Shown here piece after piece: positions 13,301 to 28,300 of a DNA stretch of 64,000 nt. The position numbers and the translations under genes are program-made. The stretch covers positions 144,556 through 208,555 of the forward strand of contig JAYKAV010002430.1 of assembly GCA_035582835.1 (NCBI GenBank), read 5' to 3'. This DNA comes from Phoebastria nigripes (lineage: Eukaryota > Chordata > Aves > Procellariiformes > Diomedeidae). Within the stretch, counting starts at the first letter, position 1, and every line of letters starts with the position of its first letter. Below the pieces are notes generated by a model, which ran no database searches, had not been told where the DNA came from, and saw nothing but the letters and a program-made list of their open reading frames with translations.

Positions 13301-16300
13301 CAGCATTTGGAGCCTTACGGGAACAGGTGCCTTTGGTGTCAGCTTGTCAGGGAGGCCTGGGATAAGAACTGAATGGCTCCTAGGACTAGTCTGGAGACTG
13401 CTGCTACTGCTACTTAGTGTGAGGCTGGTGTCCAGCTGCATCTTGGGGCTCACAGTCAAGTCTTCTGATGGCCTGCAGAAAACAAGAGACACAAACAAAT
13501 CAAGCAGGCCAACCTAATGATACAGATGTGCATCAAACAGTCAAGGTGAGGAGAGGGGATCCACAGGTCAATGGAGGATCCCAACCCAAACTTCACTAGC
13601 TGACCATGGTCAGCTACTCCCTGTCAACTAGCACCTGCATATCCTTGTCCCCAATACAGCCCAAAGAGATACCAGGTGGAAACAAAACAAAACAAAAAAA
13701 GACACAACCAAAAAAACCCAGAGTTTCAGGAGAAACAGGACACTACGGGATAGGTCTTTGTCCTTTTCTCAGCCCCCAGAAGTGAAGTTTTCGCCTGTTA
13801 TGCAGCCCAACCCACCGTGACACTGGTAAGATTTTCCTAACAGTCCCAATTATCTCCCTGTCCTTGGTGGCTGCAGTGTTCTCTTACCTGTAAACAATGA
13901 CAGCCCTTTGGGAGAAGCATGTAAAGCAACAAAACTGAGATGCAATAAGAGAATCCCTATGAGGCACAAACAAAACACTGTTGTTGGCCCCTTGGATGAC
14001 AACAGGCATGCTCCAAGCTGCATCAGAGATGCAAACAGTTGCCCATATAGGGACATTGGGACTCAGGCCAGTTTCTAATGCTGGTTACAATCTCCTCTCT
14101 ACAAAATACACTACAGCTCTGCACCACCCTGAAGGACCGTATCAGTTCAGCTGCAGATATATTATTTAATATAGGTGCTATTTACCTGGCCATAGAGGCA
14201 TCTGTGACAGAAGTGCTACTCATGGCTGTGACTGCAGTCAGGGAACTGACGCTGCTGCCTGGAGATACAGCGATCTGTAAGAAAATACACAGCGGTCAGG
14301 ATGTGACAGAAGAGTCCAGCAGCAGAACTTAACCTGAGAATGCTGGGTCCAGAAGAACTCCTAAAGAGTCTTTGATGAAGAGGGAATAGAAAAAAAAAAC
14401 AGGTTGAGTTGTACTGCTAGGGTGCTCAGGTGCTGGTCGAAGGCAAGCCCCAATACATCCTCATCACATGAACCATGACTGCTTTTATTGAGCAATTGCT
14501 CTCCCAAAACAAAGTGGCATTCTGCAGGGCTCCGTACCAGACCTCCATTTTGTTCTTTGAGCTAGACTGCTCTTGTCAAGGTCTGTTGCCACTAGCGAGG
14601 CCAGAGTCTGTACAGGGTTTAAGTCCTGCACTGCTGATACATGGAAGTAGAATGCTCCAATGCACAAGAAGAGGTATTGCTCATCTAGCTAGCTGGCTAG
14701 CAGTGAAGAGCACAGTGGGATATGCTGGCCCCCATTGCTGCTTCTGGCTACCAAGAAACACCTACAGAGAACACCAACATAAGCACACAAGTATCCCTGG
14801 AAGTGTTCAAGGTCAGGTTGGACGGGGCTTTGAGCAACCTGATCTAGTGAAAGACGTCCCTGCCCATGGCAGGGGGGTTGGACTAGATGATCTTTGAAGG
14901 TCCCTTCCAACCCAAACCATCCTATGATTCTATGATTCCAAGTACTCAGCTGGGAAAGCCGGTGGTGGCCAAGCTTCTTACACTTGACAGTGCTTATGGC
15001 AGAGAGCAGAGATTGAGATAAACTCAAGGCTGTGTCCACCCTACAGTGCTCCTGGGTGCTGGTGCCAGCAGGAAAAAGCCTGCCATGAAATAGGTAGCAG
15101 AGAAAAGCCAGGTTTAAGCTGAACAGTTACACTATTTAAACTGAAGAGTGAGCTGCTCCTTGCAGCAAACAGTATGTGCAACCATCACCCCATCAACAAC
15201 AACTCTCTGCTGCCTTGGGACATCTTTGCATTGGGAAGGCTACTCACCCTCAGGCACAAAATTAACTCCTGCACTCAGCAACTTTGCCAGCAACATCAAA
15301 ACCTTTAAAGGGAGTTTAATTTATTCTTGGCTCCCCAAGTTGTTGCTGGGGTGGCTCTCTCTTGTTAGTCAACTCAGCACGAACTCCATTTCCGCATGTC
15401 TCCACGTGCTGTCCATCCTCATTCAGGCTCCTCCAGTACACGTTGAAGCTGTGGTGACAACCATGTGTTCCTCCCTTGGAGGGGCAAGCCCTGCCTTAGG
15501 ATGTGTACATGGAGTGCTGCTCACAAGCACTCTCCTCCTTGCCTGTAAGAACTGTATCAGCACAGCAAATAACTGCTGACAGTTAATTTCTCACAGGAAG
15601 GCAGAGAAAACACAAACAGCACAGCTTCTCACCAGTGGAATCCACACCTTGTAATTAAGTTGCAGATCGCTTTTCTTAAAGGATGCACTTTCAAAAATAC
15701 TTTTTATGTCTACTCCCATTCTAAAAGCACACGGAGAAAACTACAGTCACAAATTCAGTACACAGATTCAGTACAAATTCAGTAAAGGCACAGAAGCAGG
15801 CTATAAAGCAAGAATATCTGAGTGGGTTTAAGACAAACTGACATGACACTTGGATGCAGAGTCGCCAAGAAACAGCGAGCTCCTGCACTTCTGCTTGTTG
15901 GCATCACCAAGAAGGGGCAGCAGAAACCTGCGCTGAGTTAGACAGATGCACACTGTCAGTGCCAGACAGCCTCTAGAAACGCCCAGCAGGACCCAACGGT
16001 GCGTGATGCAGCACTGCTGGCCACGCACATGTGACAGAGCATTTAGAGGAATTCTGTGTTTTCTGACTTCTCCATCAGAGCTCCACTGAGGAGTAAATGC
16101 TTGCTTATGGCTCTTCACCAGGACACTTTGCTATCCTTTGCAGAGATCACCAAATCCCGAGGAATGCTTCACATGCTTCCTGATACCGAAACCCCTGGCG
16201 CAAGCACAGAAGACTTGCCTTCTGTACAAGTTAAGCCTACTGTGTTAGATTCAAAAAAACTCACCGAGCTACTGGATCAACGATTTGCAAATCTCATGCA

Positions 16301-19300
16301 GAAGATGTTACAGTCCCATCCACCTACCCGATCATTTCGGACATGCAGTCCCACAGGATCCCATCAGACAGGATATGCAGAGATGGCGTATTTTCTTCCA
16401 TTATTGTTATATCACAACCCCAAACAACATGTGTAAACCAATCTCCCAGCTTAGATACAGTTATTTAGCAAACCCGTATTTCTACACAACACAGCTACAT
16501 CAGCACTTTTGCACAGCACTCGCAACACAAGCTTAGGCCAGCTTAGCATTTTAGATGTGCCAACATGTCTTTACTCAGTTTGGTTACTTGCACAGTTTCC
16601 TGTGTGCTCTGCATTCATCTACTTTAGCCTATCAGAGTCACTATTGCCTAGAAAAAGTTCCCAAATGTATCAAAATCCAAACCCATCCCTTGTACCACCA
16701 ATAACAGTGCTGCTCTCTGGTTACCTGTTGAAGAGATGTACTTGGTGTCATGAATGCATCTGGAGTCATCAGCTTAGGTTTGGCATCATTTGAGAGAGAA
16801 AGGAAGTCTGCTGGTACAGGCAGGTCAGCAATACGTCGCAGGTCTGGTTGAGAGCCATGCACCGATCCTTTTTCAGATCCAAGCCCTTCTGTGCTTAGAT
16901 CAGCCATGTGGTCTGGAAAGGCTTCCAAGGGAGAAATACAAATCAATTTACAGGAACTTCCCCCAAAAGCTAAAGCTTTAATTCCACAGAGTATGAACTT
17001 ATGCCATTGCAAAAACCCTGCAACAACCTAATCAAAGCTAAGGGCAAGGCAAATCCTGTGTCATGCTTACTCTTTGTAGGCTAAACAGTGGATGTTATCA
17101 GGCTTTGATAAAAGACATCCAAGCTTCCTTTCTTCCCTAAATGCAAGGCCAGTTTAACAGCCACATCCCAGAATGGTGAATGAACTGAAAGAGCACGCTA
17201 CACACAGCCCAGTCCCCTCTACTCCCAAAGCTCTGGTGTCACTGTAATCTCTTCCACCTGACAAGAGACAAACGTCAAGTTTCTGGTGCCAAATCACCTA
17301 GGAAGGTGAACTCAAGTGTGCACAAAGCATTAGCGCTCCCAGCCTAACATGTCCCCATGCTCCACACTTACACCAGGCTCTAATCAAGTGGCCTGCTTCA
17401 CAGCTAGTCCATATTCAGACCCCTTTATGCAATGACACCACTCTTCTGTTACAAAGAGGCACCCAAAGCTGCTCTTCTGCTGCCCCCTCTCCAATAACCT
17501 TTAAAGGTTCAGCAACACTGAAGATTGATTTAGCACAAATGCTCACCAAATTCTTCATGAGAGCCATGGGAAGGCATGGATGCACTCATGTCAGGACTAT
17601 GAAGAGGCTGGAATCTAATCTGCACATCCTGTAGGGCCCTGAAAAAAACCAGGCATCTCTGATTAGTTTATGAATCACTAAGTCTAACGCTTAGAAGATT
17701 CCTCTTCACGGAACTGATTCCCTTGGAATACGCTTTAGTGTTTTCTGCCTGTGACAGAAGAAGCAGAAGCTGACCCTCATTCAGCTGTGCCACCCAGTTC
17801 TGGCATCCAGGGTATTCGAGAGATGTTTCCCAGCACTTACACATGAGCACAACTCTTAAGTCACTGCGTACTCATGGCGACAAAAATACTAGCTTGCCAC
17901 AGCACCACACAGGGCTACTTCCTGGTAAGGCCACACTGAACACACCACAGCTAGAAGTTTCTATGGGTCCAAGTAGTTTTTGTTTTGAGCAAAAGGAATC
18001 GGTAAGTTAAATTTCTATAGGTCAGTGCAGGATTAGGATGACCATAGACAGCTGCCCATGGTAGCTGCTACGCATACTCACTTGGTGTGCACACAGAAGA
18101 GTTTTATCAGCACGCCTGCTGCTGATTCAACAGCCCCGGCTCCCTGAGCACCTTCTGTAAACGAGACAAAAGTAAAATATGAAGTTGGATGGAAACTGCA
18201 GACAAACTCCTAGAAAAAGATCATAGCAGATGAACCAGCAGCAGAGAACCAGCACAATACAGCTTCATCACTTCTCTACTTCAGAGGTAGATTCACCCTG
18301 TTAAGGGAAAGTGTATCCTACACTCCCTTTACTTTTCAATGTAAGAGCAATCAAATTTGCTCTAATCCAGTCAAATAAGCCTCAAGGAAGAGGCTGGGGG
18401 GGGCGGGGGAGCGGGCAGGGAAAGATACATCGCTAGGTAAAGAGAAGGAAGCAGAGGTCTGGAACTGCCAGTGATTTGCTCTGGCTGTTGAAGTGACTGC
18501 TTAGATATATTTTAAGAGAGACAGACTAGCTTATATCATACGGAAGTTCAGACTAGGGTTCAACCATCCTTCCTGGCTGTAAACACCTGTAGTTATGAAG
18601 AGCTCTGCAATAACTTCCTGTGAGCCAGCACTGACAACATTCACTCAACACCTGTATCAGTCTCACTGCTAACAAAGCTAAGGAGGCTGAGTAGAAAAGA
18701 TAAATCTAACTCCCCATAAACAAATATATTAGGCATTCCTATGCAAATTGTCCTAATTATCTGAGCACCAATCGGGGACCTGAAGCTTCAGTCCCAGTGT
18801 GCTCCTGACTTGCTACATGTATCTGTCATTTTTGCTTCTGCATTTCAGAGCAATGCTACTAATATTGACAACAACATCAATTAACTATAATTATGTACAA
18901 GAGGTAGCATAGGGAAGCACATCATTCCTGGACTATCAGTACAGCTGTATCTTTCTAACAGGAAATATGTTGATGTTATTCAAAGCATCTTTCCAAATTT
19001 TACTAACAGAAAGGTAGGAAAGCAGGAGCAAACCAACAGTTGAAGAGAGGCAGCGACCAAGGAATGTCTACATGGGACAGTTCTCCACAGGATTCACTAT
19101 CATATTCATTGTAGTAACAGCCAGAAGAAGACATCTCATGTGTTTCTCCTCTAAAAAGAGAGTTATTTGTTCATTTCTGTTGCAAGAAGCTTTGTGGTTT
19201 GGGAATATGGCTTCCAGACGTGATGGAGAAGAATCCCACCCTTTCCCTCAACTCAGACTGTGTACTGTCCTCACATCCGTCACAGCCCAGGCAGCACGAT

Positions 19301-22300
19301 TCAGAAGCAACCAATTGGTTTCTGAGACCATGTGCTCACACCTCTGATGTTTAATTACACAGTTTACTCAATCAAGCAGTCACAGAAATATATCCTGCCA
19401 GTTCTTCCAGGAACCCTTTTGCTCCTGTGAGCCTGCATCAAACCGTGCTGGAGGGAGACACAGCCCTACGCTGCCAGAGGAAGTTGTCCCCTGCGTTCTG
19501 CTGGGGGCAATGACACTATGTGATCGCAAAAGCATCACAGCTCAGATACTGAGCAGCTAATCTTGTACCCTAACCAAAGCATCACTTGCAGTCACTTAAG
19601 CCCACATAGCCCTGGAATGCTTTTTTAATAACAGAAACACGTCAGCGGAGTTTCTGTGTGGTAAGGGGCAATGGCTACAACCTGGGTTGGGAGGTTCAGG
19701 TTCAATATTAAGAAATATTTTCTTTAGGAAGGGGTGCAGCCCTGGGACAGGGCACCAGAGCAGAGACAGAAGTGTCGTATTTGGGGGCCTTCAACATGCA
19801 ACTAGATGAAGCCATAGGTGACCTGATCTGCCACCAGCAATACCCCTGCTTCAAGCAGCAGCTTGGACCAGAGACCTCCAGAGGTCCCTTGTAACCAACT
19901 CTACTGTGCTTCCCTGAAGTACTCTAGCTGCACAGGATGTATTTCATACAGACTAAGAGAAGAAGAGAGCCAGCCTTTCATGAGAAAGTCAGAACCAGTC
20001 AGTAAAGAAATCCTGATCTCACAGCAGCCCAATTTTCTTCATCACCTACCTACACTCAAGTTGTCATTTTCCTCTTCTGCTGGGAGCACTTCGGTGTGCC
20101 TTAAGCGGCAGCGGCTCACTGCCTGGATGCCAAAGCTTAGGACTGGGTGGGTAAGGAGGAACTCGGAGATGGAGCTGAAGTAAGCTTTGCCCTCCTCTTG
20201 GTTCTGCATCAGCTCCATCACATACAAGACCTGGAAGAATCAGAAACAGTAAGTCACGGGGCTTTCAGAGCAGACCATGCGTACGTGTGTGTGGACTACA
20301 AAGCCTAGCACCTGAACGAGATTTGGAACAATGGAAATAACATGAGGAATAAAGCCTGGGCCATTTAAATTTGAAACAGAACACCCAAGGGAACCACAAT
20401 ACGCACACTCCTATCTAAGTCAATGTTGATCAGGAACTCAATCCTACTGTGCCAGACACAGGTGTCTCCAAATGAGAGCTTTGCTTTAGGGTGAGAAATA
20501 ATCCTTAAGGCTCCTCAGGATTAATCAGCTGAATTGTTACCATTTGCCATCTTATGGTGAAATAGCTGAGGCCAACCTCTGCATTTTTAGCTATTAATGT
20601 GCAAATCCTAGACCTAGGCAGCAGAATCAGTCACACAAATGGTAATTTCTCCTTCTGTCACCATTACCCACACAGCCAGCAATAAAACAAACCACCTACT
20701 TTTCTCTGCACATCGCTCAGTATCAGATATTCAGCGGAGAGATCCAGGCAGACTTTCAGGCTGGGAAGAATACTCATGGAGCTGAAGATGTCAGGAGAAA
20801 AGCTAGATCCACAAACAAGAGGTGGGGGGGGGGTGCAGAAAGCAAGGCAGTTTAGCACAACCAGAACGACTGCTATGAAACTGCATTAGTTAAAAACAAA
20901 CAAACAAACAACATCTTAAGGAGTTTACAGCCATATTACAGTGCAACCACCCACTAGAACAAAAACATCATTGCAGAAATCAGTGCAGGATTAAGAGAGA
21001 AGAATAAGAGACCAGCAGGGAGATCACACAATAGGATCTAGATACAGATTCTGAACATTTAAATGAAAGATGACAGTTTGTCATTACTTAACATGTTCCA
21101 CATTCATAGGAGGACAAGAGCCAATGCCGATTTAAAAACAAAAATCCACCAAACCAAAATAACCCTTCTATAGGTTTTGGACCTTCTGTAGTATGAGGTG
21201 GAAAAAGCAGCACTCAGCTGTATGCCATATTCTTCTCATTTTAAGAGGGCAATTCAGAAGTGGCCTTACATGTGTATGTAATCAGAGATGCCACAATCCA
21301 CCAGCAGAAAAGTAAAACCAAGTTGATAACTTGGTTATCATATATATCAAAATATATAGCAAAATAACAAGTTGAGTGAAAGGATGGACTAAAGTGGAAT
21401 TTGAACTTCTGGACCTATATGGGTCAGCAAATAAGCCTTGTAATAACTGCTTAAGCTCTGTCAACATAGCAGCCTCTCATTATTTAAATCAGAAAAAGCA
21501 GTAAGAGGAAGAGATCCTAGATTGGTTATTGAATATCTAGTATTTTTACAGAAGAAAGCTCTCAAGGAGAGCAATTTGGAATGCCTCTCCTCATNCTACA
21601 TGTATGCGTATGCTCTACAGACCAAAGTGAAGACAACAGGTCTTGGTAACACCAAGGAGACTGTATAAAAGGACCAACCTCCCCTGCCTTGCCAAAGCTT
21701 GACCTGACAGTGTCACAGCCCTGATAGCTTTCAACAGATAGGTCAGATTAGCAAAGGAGGAGGTTCTAACTGGGGCTAGAGTAGACTCCATTGGAGATCA
21801 AGGATCACCTTTGCAAAGTAAGTATACCTGGAAATTGAGAGCTTTGTTACGATCCACTGCTTAAAGTAAATCCAACCCTTCAGGGGAGTCGGCATATCAA
21901 CACCTACCGGACAGTCTGCAGACAGGTCCAAGACACAGTGCACCACATCTTCAGTTCTCTATTCTGATCTGCTCCTGTGATGAGAAATCTCCAGAAGGGA
22001 ACCCTGCAGGCACAACAGAATTAAGTTCTCTTAAAGAAGATCTGGTCCTTCCCGTAAGGACGTTTCACAGGAAAGTTCCCCACAAGCTGCCCATAGCTGA
22101 TTTTGCCCAACCACGTCTTAAAGTTCCCAGAAAATCTCTGCTTCTGAGGCAGATTAGGAACCACTATAGCTCTCATAGCTCTCAAGAACCTTAAGGCCAC
22201 AACTGACTGAAGAAAGAATAAAAATTAAAAAACCAAAACANTTACTTTTTAATCAACTGCAGTAGAAATTTGGAGGGTAACAGGCCAGTTAAAACTGACC

Positions 22301-25300
22301 ATACCACAAACCTGAAAGGACTTATCAATTTAGAATTTTCATTGCTTTCATGCAATTGACACTAGAATTAAGGTCATTTTATACTGTGCTCCAGAGCCTT
22401 ATTTATTTCTCCATCACTAGCAAACTGACTACAAAGAGGACAGGACTTGCTCCAGCCACAGCGCTAATTTTTCACAAGTACAATGCAGTTACAAGGAACC
22501 CTCCAAAGGCAGAGTTAGAAGACACTACTAAACTTTGATAATCCAAGTACAGGATTGGGGACTTACTCTGGGTCTTGTTTTTTATGGTTGTCACAGAAGA
22601 GCAGGCAGGAAAGAGGCCTACCATCATGGGGTTTCCACTCATGAAGACACCTAAGAAAGAATCAGAAAAGATTGAGTGTGCAGGGAGTAGTAAATAAGGA
22701 GTATAAGGTGGGCGCTGAACACATCACCCCTTGTCCAAAGACAGCATTAAGTCAGCAGCCACCAAGTGTTATCAGCTTGTAGCTGTTTACAGGCTTATAT
22801 AAAATAAGATCACCACCCACAGATTGTGAAAAAAAGAGAAATCATGTGTTGGCATTTGGTTTGGTATCTTAACAAGGGCATAATACATAAAAGAAGACAA
22901 CATTGAGAAGAACAGTTCAGAGAAGCTTTCTGCATTTACAAGGACAGTGCAAAAGAGTTTGACTACAGCCTGTGCAAAGCACAGAACTCCAGCTTCCAGA
23001 CACAGCTCTCTGTTTTTTTCCTAAGTTCACCAAACCTTGAGCATACACGATATTCAGTGATACAACTCTTCTGCAACAAACTACTTNACAAACATTCACC
23101 CTATATCTTTATAATGTCCTGAGAACAACCATCGCAGGTGATTCTGTAACAAGGAAATTCTCACAGAGAAAATGCTGCTCTCTGTTCCAAGATCCTTCAT
23201 TTTCTAATTCTCCAGTTACCTTGGCTCGTCTTGCCCCTCAATATAGATCTGCCAGAATTTGACAAAACCATCATGGCTTGCTGTGGCCAACACAGTTCCA
23301 TCTGGAGAAAGTGCTCCCTCGCTCAGGCACTAAACAGAGAGGGGGAGGGAAAAAAAAAGACACAGAAAAGTGATTTTATAGCTCTTCATGGAGAAAGAGT
23401 ACTCTCTTCAAAGACTAACAGTCTGATAGTACATGATGTCAGAGTGATTTCTAACAGACATATCACCAGGTAACTTAACCCTTCACAGAAGAATTGACAG
23501 GACTTTTTTTTGTAATAATAATTAACAATCACCTTTTCCAGACAGCAAATTTAAGTACAATGGATTGTGCTGCTACTGTTCNCACTGTTACTCAAGTTAT
23601 GAACAGAGCTCATTTTGTTTTGGGATCTTCTGGCTTTTCACAGTCATTATTGTTTCACAATCATAATTGTTTCATCTAAGCTACACAATTACTTTGTCAT
23701 CATCCTGTTCAAGAAGTGAAATTGCACTCTTTCCAGTTGTTTCTTTTATATTCAAAATATCACCTACTGGATACTTAGCTGCAGTCCTGGTCCACTGTAC
23801 TCACAGATATAACTATACTCATTAGGGAAATCATAGAATAAAGATGACATTGGGCTTAATTTTCCCCTTCTCACCCAGCAGTAAACCGCTGCAGTGTTAA
23901 GTGTTCCATTTACCAGGAGATGTAACAAAATAGTTGAAATACAGCCCAGGTTGTCAAACAAGCCCTTGGAAATACAGATGAGTTTTTTCAAGAGCCATTT
24001 TCAAAGCAAATGACTACACATTCACCTTGGCTCTTTAAACAAAGGTTACTTACCAATAGTGTGTGTACATGGCCAGTAGGTTATGGGTGATAGTGTGGAT
24101 GGGTAAGAAACTGGGTTTTTTAAAGCCAACTGTCCTAAGAACTGCAGCTCCTGAGACACTATAACCCGAAGAAAACCCAAGTGATCTGTAGTGATGACCT
24201 ATGTGATGGCAGNAAAGAAAGCAAAATAGGTTTATACCGTGCTGTGGCCTTTCACTACGATGAAGCCTTCTTTGATGCTAGGCACTTCCACCGGCCAGGA
24301 GCTGTTGTTCGTTCGGATGATGTCCAAATCCCACACCTCTGCCTGGAAAACAAACATGTGGGCACACAGGTTTATTTCTACAACTACTGGTCTGATCCAG
24401 TAGAGAATTTCTTGTATCCTTATCTTATATGCTGACATACCAGCCCAATGGCAAGTATGTGACATAAACCTTCCCATTCCCACTCAATTTGGCCATTAGA
24501 TGCTCTCCTGACACCCAGCTATACATAAGTGCAGGGAACTGCTCTTGGCAGGTGTAGTTGTGGCTCACCAATCCCCCTCCCCTGGGAACTGGCTCAGCCT
24601 GAGCAGATGAGTGATGCCTGTGGCCCTCCACATTGTTTCTAGTGGTCCCGCTATTTGATGGTGAGCAGAAGTTATCACTTTCCTTCCTCCTGAGCCCTGG
24701 AGAAAGGTCAGCATGACCTCTTCTCGGAAGAGAGGAATCCCCCATTTCATATTATGGGAGGATCCCCAGCACAGACTAGACAGGAGCCTTTACGTCTCTA
24801 ACCATATCTGTTCTTTCCTTCATTAGATTCTCTCCCTCTAATAAGGGACAACGTTTCAAAAGCAAGGTTTTCTTACCCTGTCCTCATGCAACAACGCCAG
24901 TGTCTGACTTCCCTCTTCACCACTCTCCTCATTATCATCTGGGATGAAAGGGCACCAGATGATTCTTCGAGAGGTGTTCAACGGGGTGTTGTCAGGTCGC
25001 TTGATGTTAACCAAGATCTCCTCTCTGATCACCACGGTTAAGAAACATAACATTCTGGCAGTGCTACTGACACTCAGCAATAACCTATTCAGGCTTGGTC
25101 CTCTGGTAAATACTACTAAACCTCAAGATTTTTTGGATCATTGAGATTCAAAAAGAAATCAGATAAAAGGATTCTGCTAAGAAAGGTGGCAAGCTAGCAT
25201 TTCTTCNCTGGCAGAAGAGGTTAAGCTTAGAAAAGTTAATAGAGTCTCGTAATTTTCTCTTGCAGGCTGCAGACAGGGACAGGATAAGCACAACAGAAGC

Positions 25301-28300
25301 ACACACACACATCTGAATGTGCAATCCATGCGACTGCTAATGGACAGATTAAATGATTTCAGTTAGCATGGCAACACCACCACAGAAAGACAGAAAAGCT
25401 ACCACATTGCCCCAGGCTGAGTGTGCCGGTCCACCCGTACAAATCAGGTCTTAAACAACTACAACCACCTTTGCTCCAGTCACTTTTGAAACGATGGTAT
25501 ACAATTAAAATTAAGAAGCCACAACCTAAGACGACACATCTCACAGACTGATATGCTTCCCAAAAGCATTGAGCAGTCACTCCTAGCAATTAAAAGGAAA
25601 AGATTTAGGGCAATGAATCAAACACTGAAAATAAATTTCAGGATCACCAAAAGAAGAGGGATGACAGGTTTGGAAGGAAGATACTGAGTGGGAGGGAAGT
25701 ATTACATCCTCTTCCCCAGAAAAGAAACTGAGGAAAAGAGCTAGAACCAAACGTTAGTAAAAAGCTTTGTCACATGGTCGAGGTGACACTGTCCATGTGT
25801 AAGGCCAGCTAGTACAGACTGACACTTCTCACTGACTATTTCTGCCTGGACCAGAAGGAGCACTGAGGCGTCACTCCTAGAATTTCACGTTACATGCAAT
25901 TTCACATAACGACTGTGCTGAATACAGGCACAGGTTGATTGATTTGATACTCTGGAAGGGGCAGAACTATTGGCCTTCCCCCTGCAAGCTGCTATTCTGA
26001 AAAGGCTACAAAATGAGTTGCAATTTTGAGGCTGCATTCACATCTAACCATTACACAGAGACTGTTATGAGGCANATTTTGACAAGATACTGGATTTTTT
26101 CTTTATCCATGGCCAGGCGCCAGACAAAAAGGTTGCCGGCCTCATCCAGGCACGCCAGTTGGTTGGAGTTAAGATGAGCAAAAGCCAGGTCTGCCACACC
26201 GCCTGTGAATCCTTTCAGCAAGGTCCGCTCAGCAGTGCTGACGCTCAACACCCGCACCATAGCGGAGCCATTACTGGCAGCTACAGAAAAGACAGAGGGA
26301 GAAGTCATCATTTATCTGTGCAGTTTCCCCACAGGACTGCCTTTGTTTCCAGCTGTCAGCTTGTCATTTCCAGCACCCATCCTGCCATCAGCTGTCACTG
26401 GCAACACACTGAAAACCCGTATCAATAGGTACCACGTTAACAAGCCCCTTCAAGACCCAGGATACAGCACAAATATTCACTGCACTTTTCAGCTTTGGTG
26501 CAGAAGATTGGAACAGCAGCATCAAGAAGGAGTTTGCCTGCCTTGTAAGGGGCAGCTTAATTCCCCGTATCTTCCACAATTTCTTGAGCACCTCAAATTC
26601 TAAGTTGCTCTACTTAAAAAGTCAACAGAAGTTGACTTCTCGTGATTCCCACGATTACTCTCATGAAGATGACTTCATTAAATGTAAGGCCTAAATCTTT
26701 ATCCCGAGCTCATGACAAAGCTACCAAACCTCCAAGACTGACCTCCAGTGAATTAATTTTAATCACAATTTCATTTTCAGTAAGTGGAGAAAAGGAGGTA
26801 GGTAGCTCAAATATATCTTCTGTAAGGCGAATGTAAAAAGCATAAACACTCACCTGGCAAAAAGTACTGCTTTTTGGCTTGCATGACTGAAGAAAACATG
26901 CTTTAGAGCATGCACATACCAAGCAAAGTTTCCAGCTTCCCCATTTCAGACAAACATCACTATAATGCAGGCAGTCTTATGGAGACCCTAGTGTTTCCAC
27001 TTCTTGATGCCCAAGCCAGCCCTAGCAGACCACTCAGCTTTCCATAGTGTTACTGCACCCAAGCTTTAATACTTTAAAAAAAGGGTGAGACACCCTAAAG
27101 CTGCTCTAAAATAACCTCAGCTAGGAAAAAAACCCACAAAAACGGAGTAGTACATTTCATAAAAGACCAAACTGATGGGTGTTAGAACTAAGAAGAAAGG
27201 GAAGAGCCCCAAACTCTGCATGCTTATATGAGAGCAGAAAGAGACATTGCAGATGACTAAGTGTTCATTTGTTTCATGTATGTTGTGAAACAATTTTTCC
27301 CTGCATTGTTCTGTTTCTCTCCCTCCCTACTGCAAAATACACTGCATCTGCATTGCTCTTTGGCTCCTCTAAATTTAGCCTTAAACTCAACTCTAAATTT
27401 ACACAAGCAAATCCATCNCAAACATTTATCTGCTCAAATTACCATGGGGCTGTTTCTGTGCTTAACTACAGAGAAGCTTGTTTACTGCAGAAATATTTAA
27501 TTAGAGGAGTAATCTGAACATCAGCTTACTGTCCAGTGAAACCACTGTAATCCTTCAACTTCTCCTCCATCCCCACTGAGTCCCTCTCTTTTATTTCTAA
27601 CTTCAGAAAAGCTATCCTTCTCAGTGAAAACTCTCCTACACCACCAGCTCTTCCCTCCCCTGTCCAGCTTCACTTATACTCCCACTATAACAGCACCCTG
27701 ATCTCGGTATTCCAAGAAGTGTTTCAATTATTGCCAGTTACCTTCTTCTGATGCAAACTTTGCCTCTTTAGAGATACACAGAGCAAAAAAATACGAATCA
27801 CATCCAAGACAAGAAGGTATCTCACCTCTAATGGCATAAGCCAGGTAAGAGTTTGAAACAGCTATCAGATTGCCATAATAGTATTTCTGCTCCCAGTCGT
27901 ATCTAGCAACAGGCTGTATTTTCACCTGCTCAGGAGAAAGAAAACAAAATATGAGAAGTGTCTGGAATTAACTTTTTCCTGGAACAAACTTGTCAAATAT
28001 ATGATTTCCTCCAGGGAAGACCTGTAATGCTTAATAGGAAACTATTAGAAGCAGCAGTTGGTAGGAAGAATTGCACATTGAATACCAGGCAGCAGAGCCC
28101 TGAACGTTCAAAGTTCTGGAGGCTGATGAATATTTCCTTCCTTTGCAAGAAGGAATGCAACTCACTGAATTTGTCACANTGCAGAACAACACTCTACCCT
28201 GCAACTACAGCAAGGCAGCCTTTACCTCTTTAGTAGCGCTGTGTCTGGATTCCCAGTTCTTGGAAACTTTTTTGAAATATAGAAACACATTTGCTGCATG

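Noticed and set aside
21317..21335. Short palindrome CCAAGTT-GAT-AACTTGG
   Set aside because: Arms of seven bases in an A/T-rich intron are expected by chance in 64 kb.
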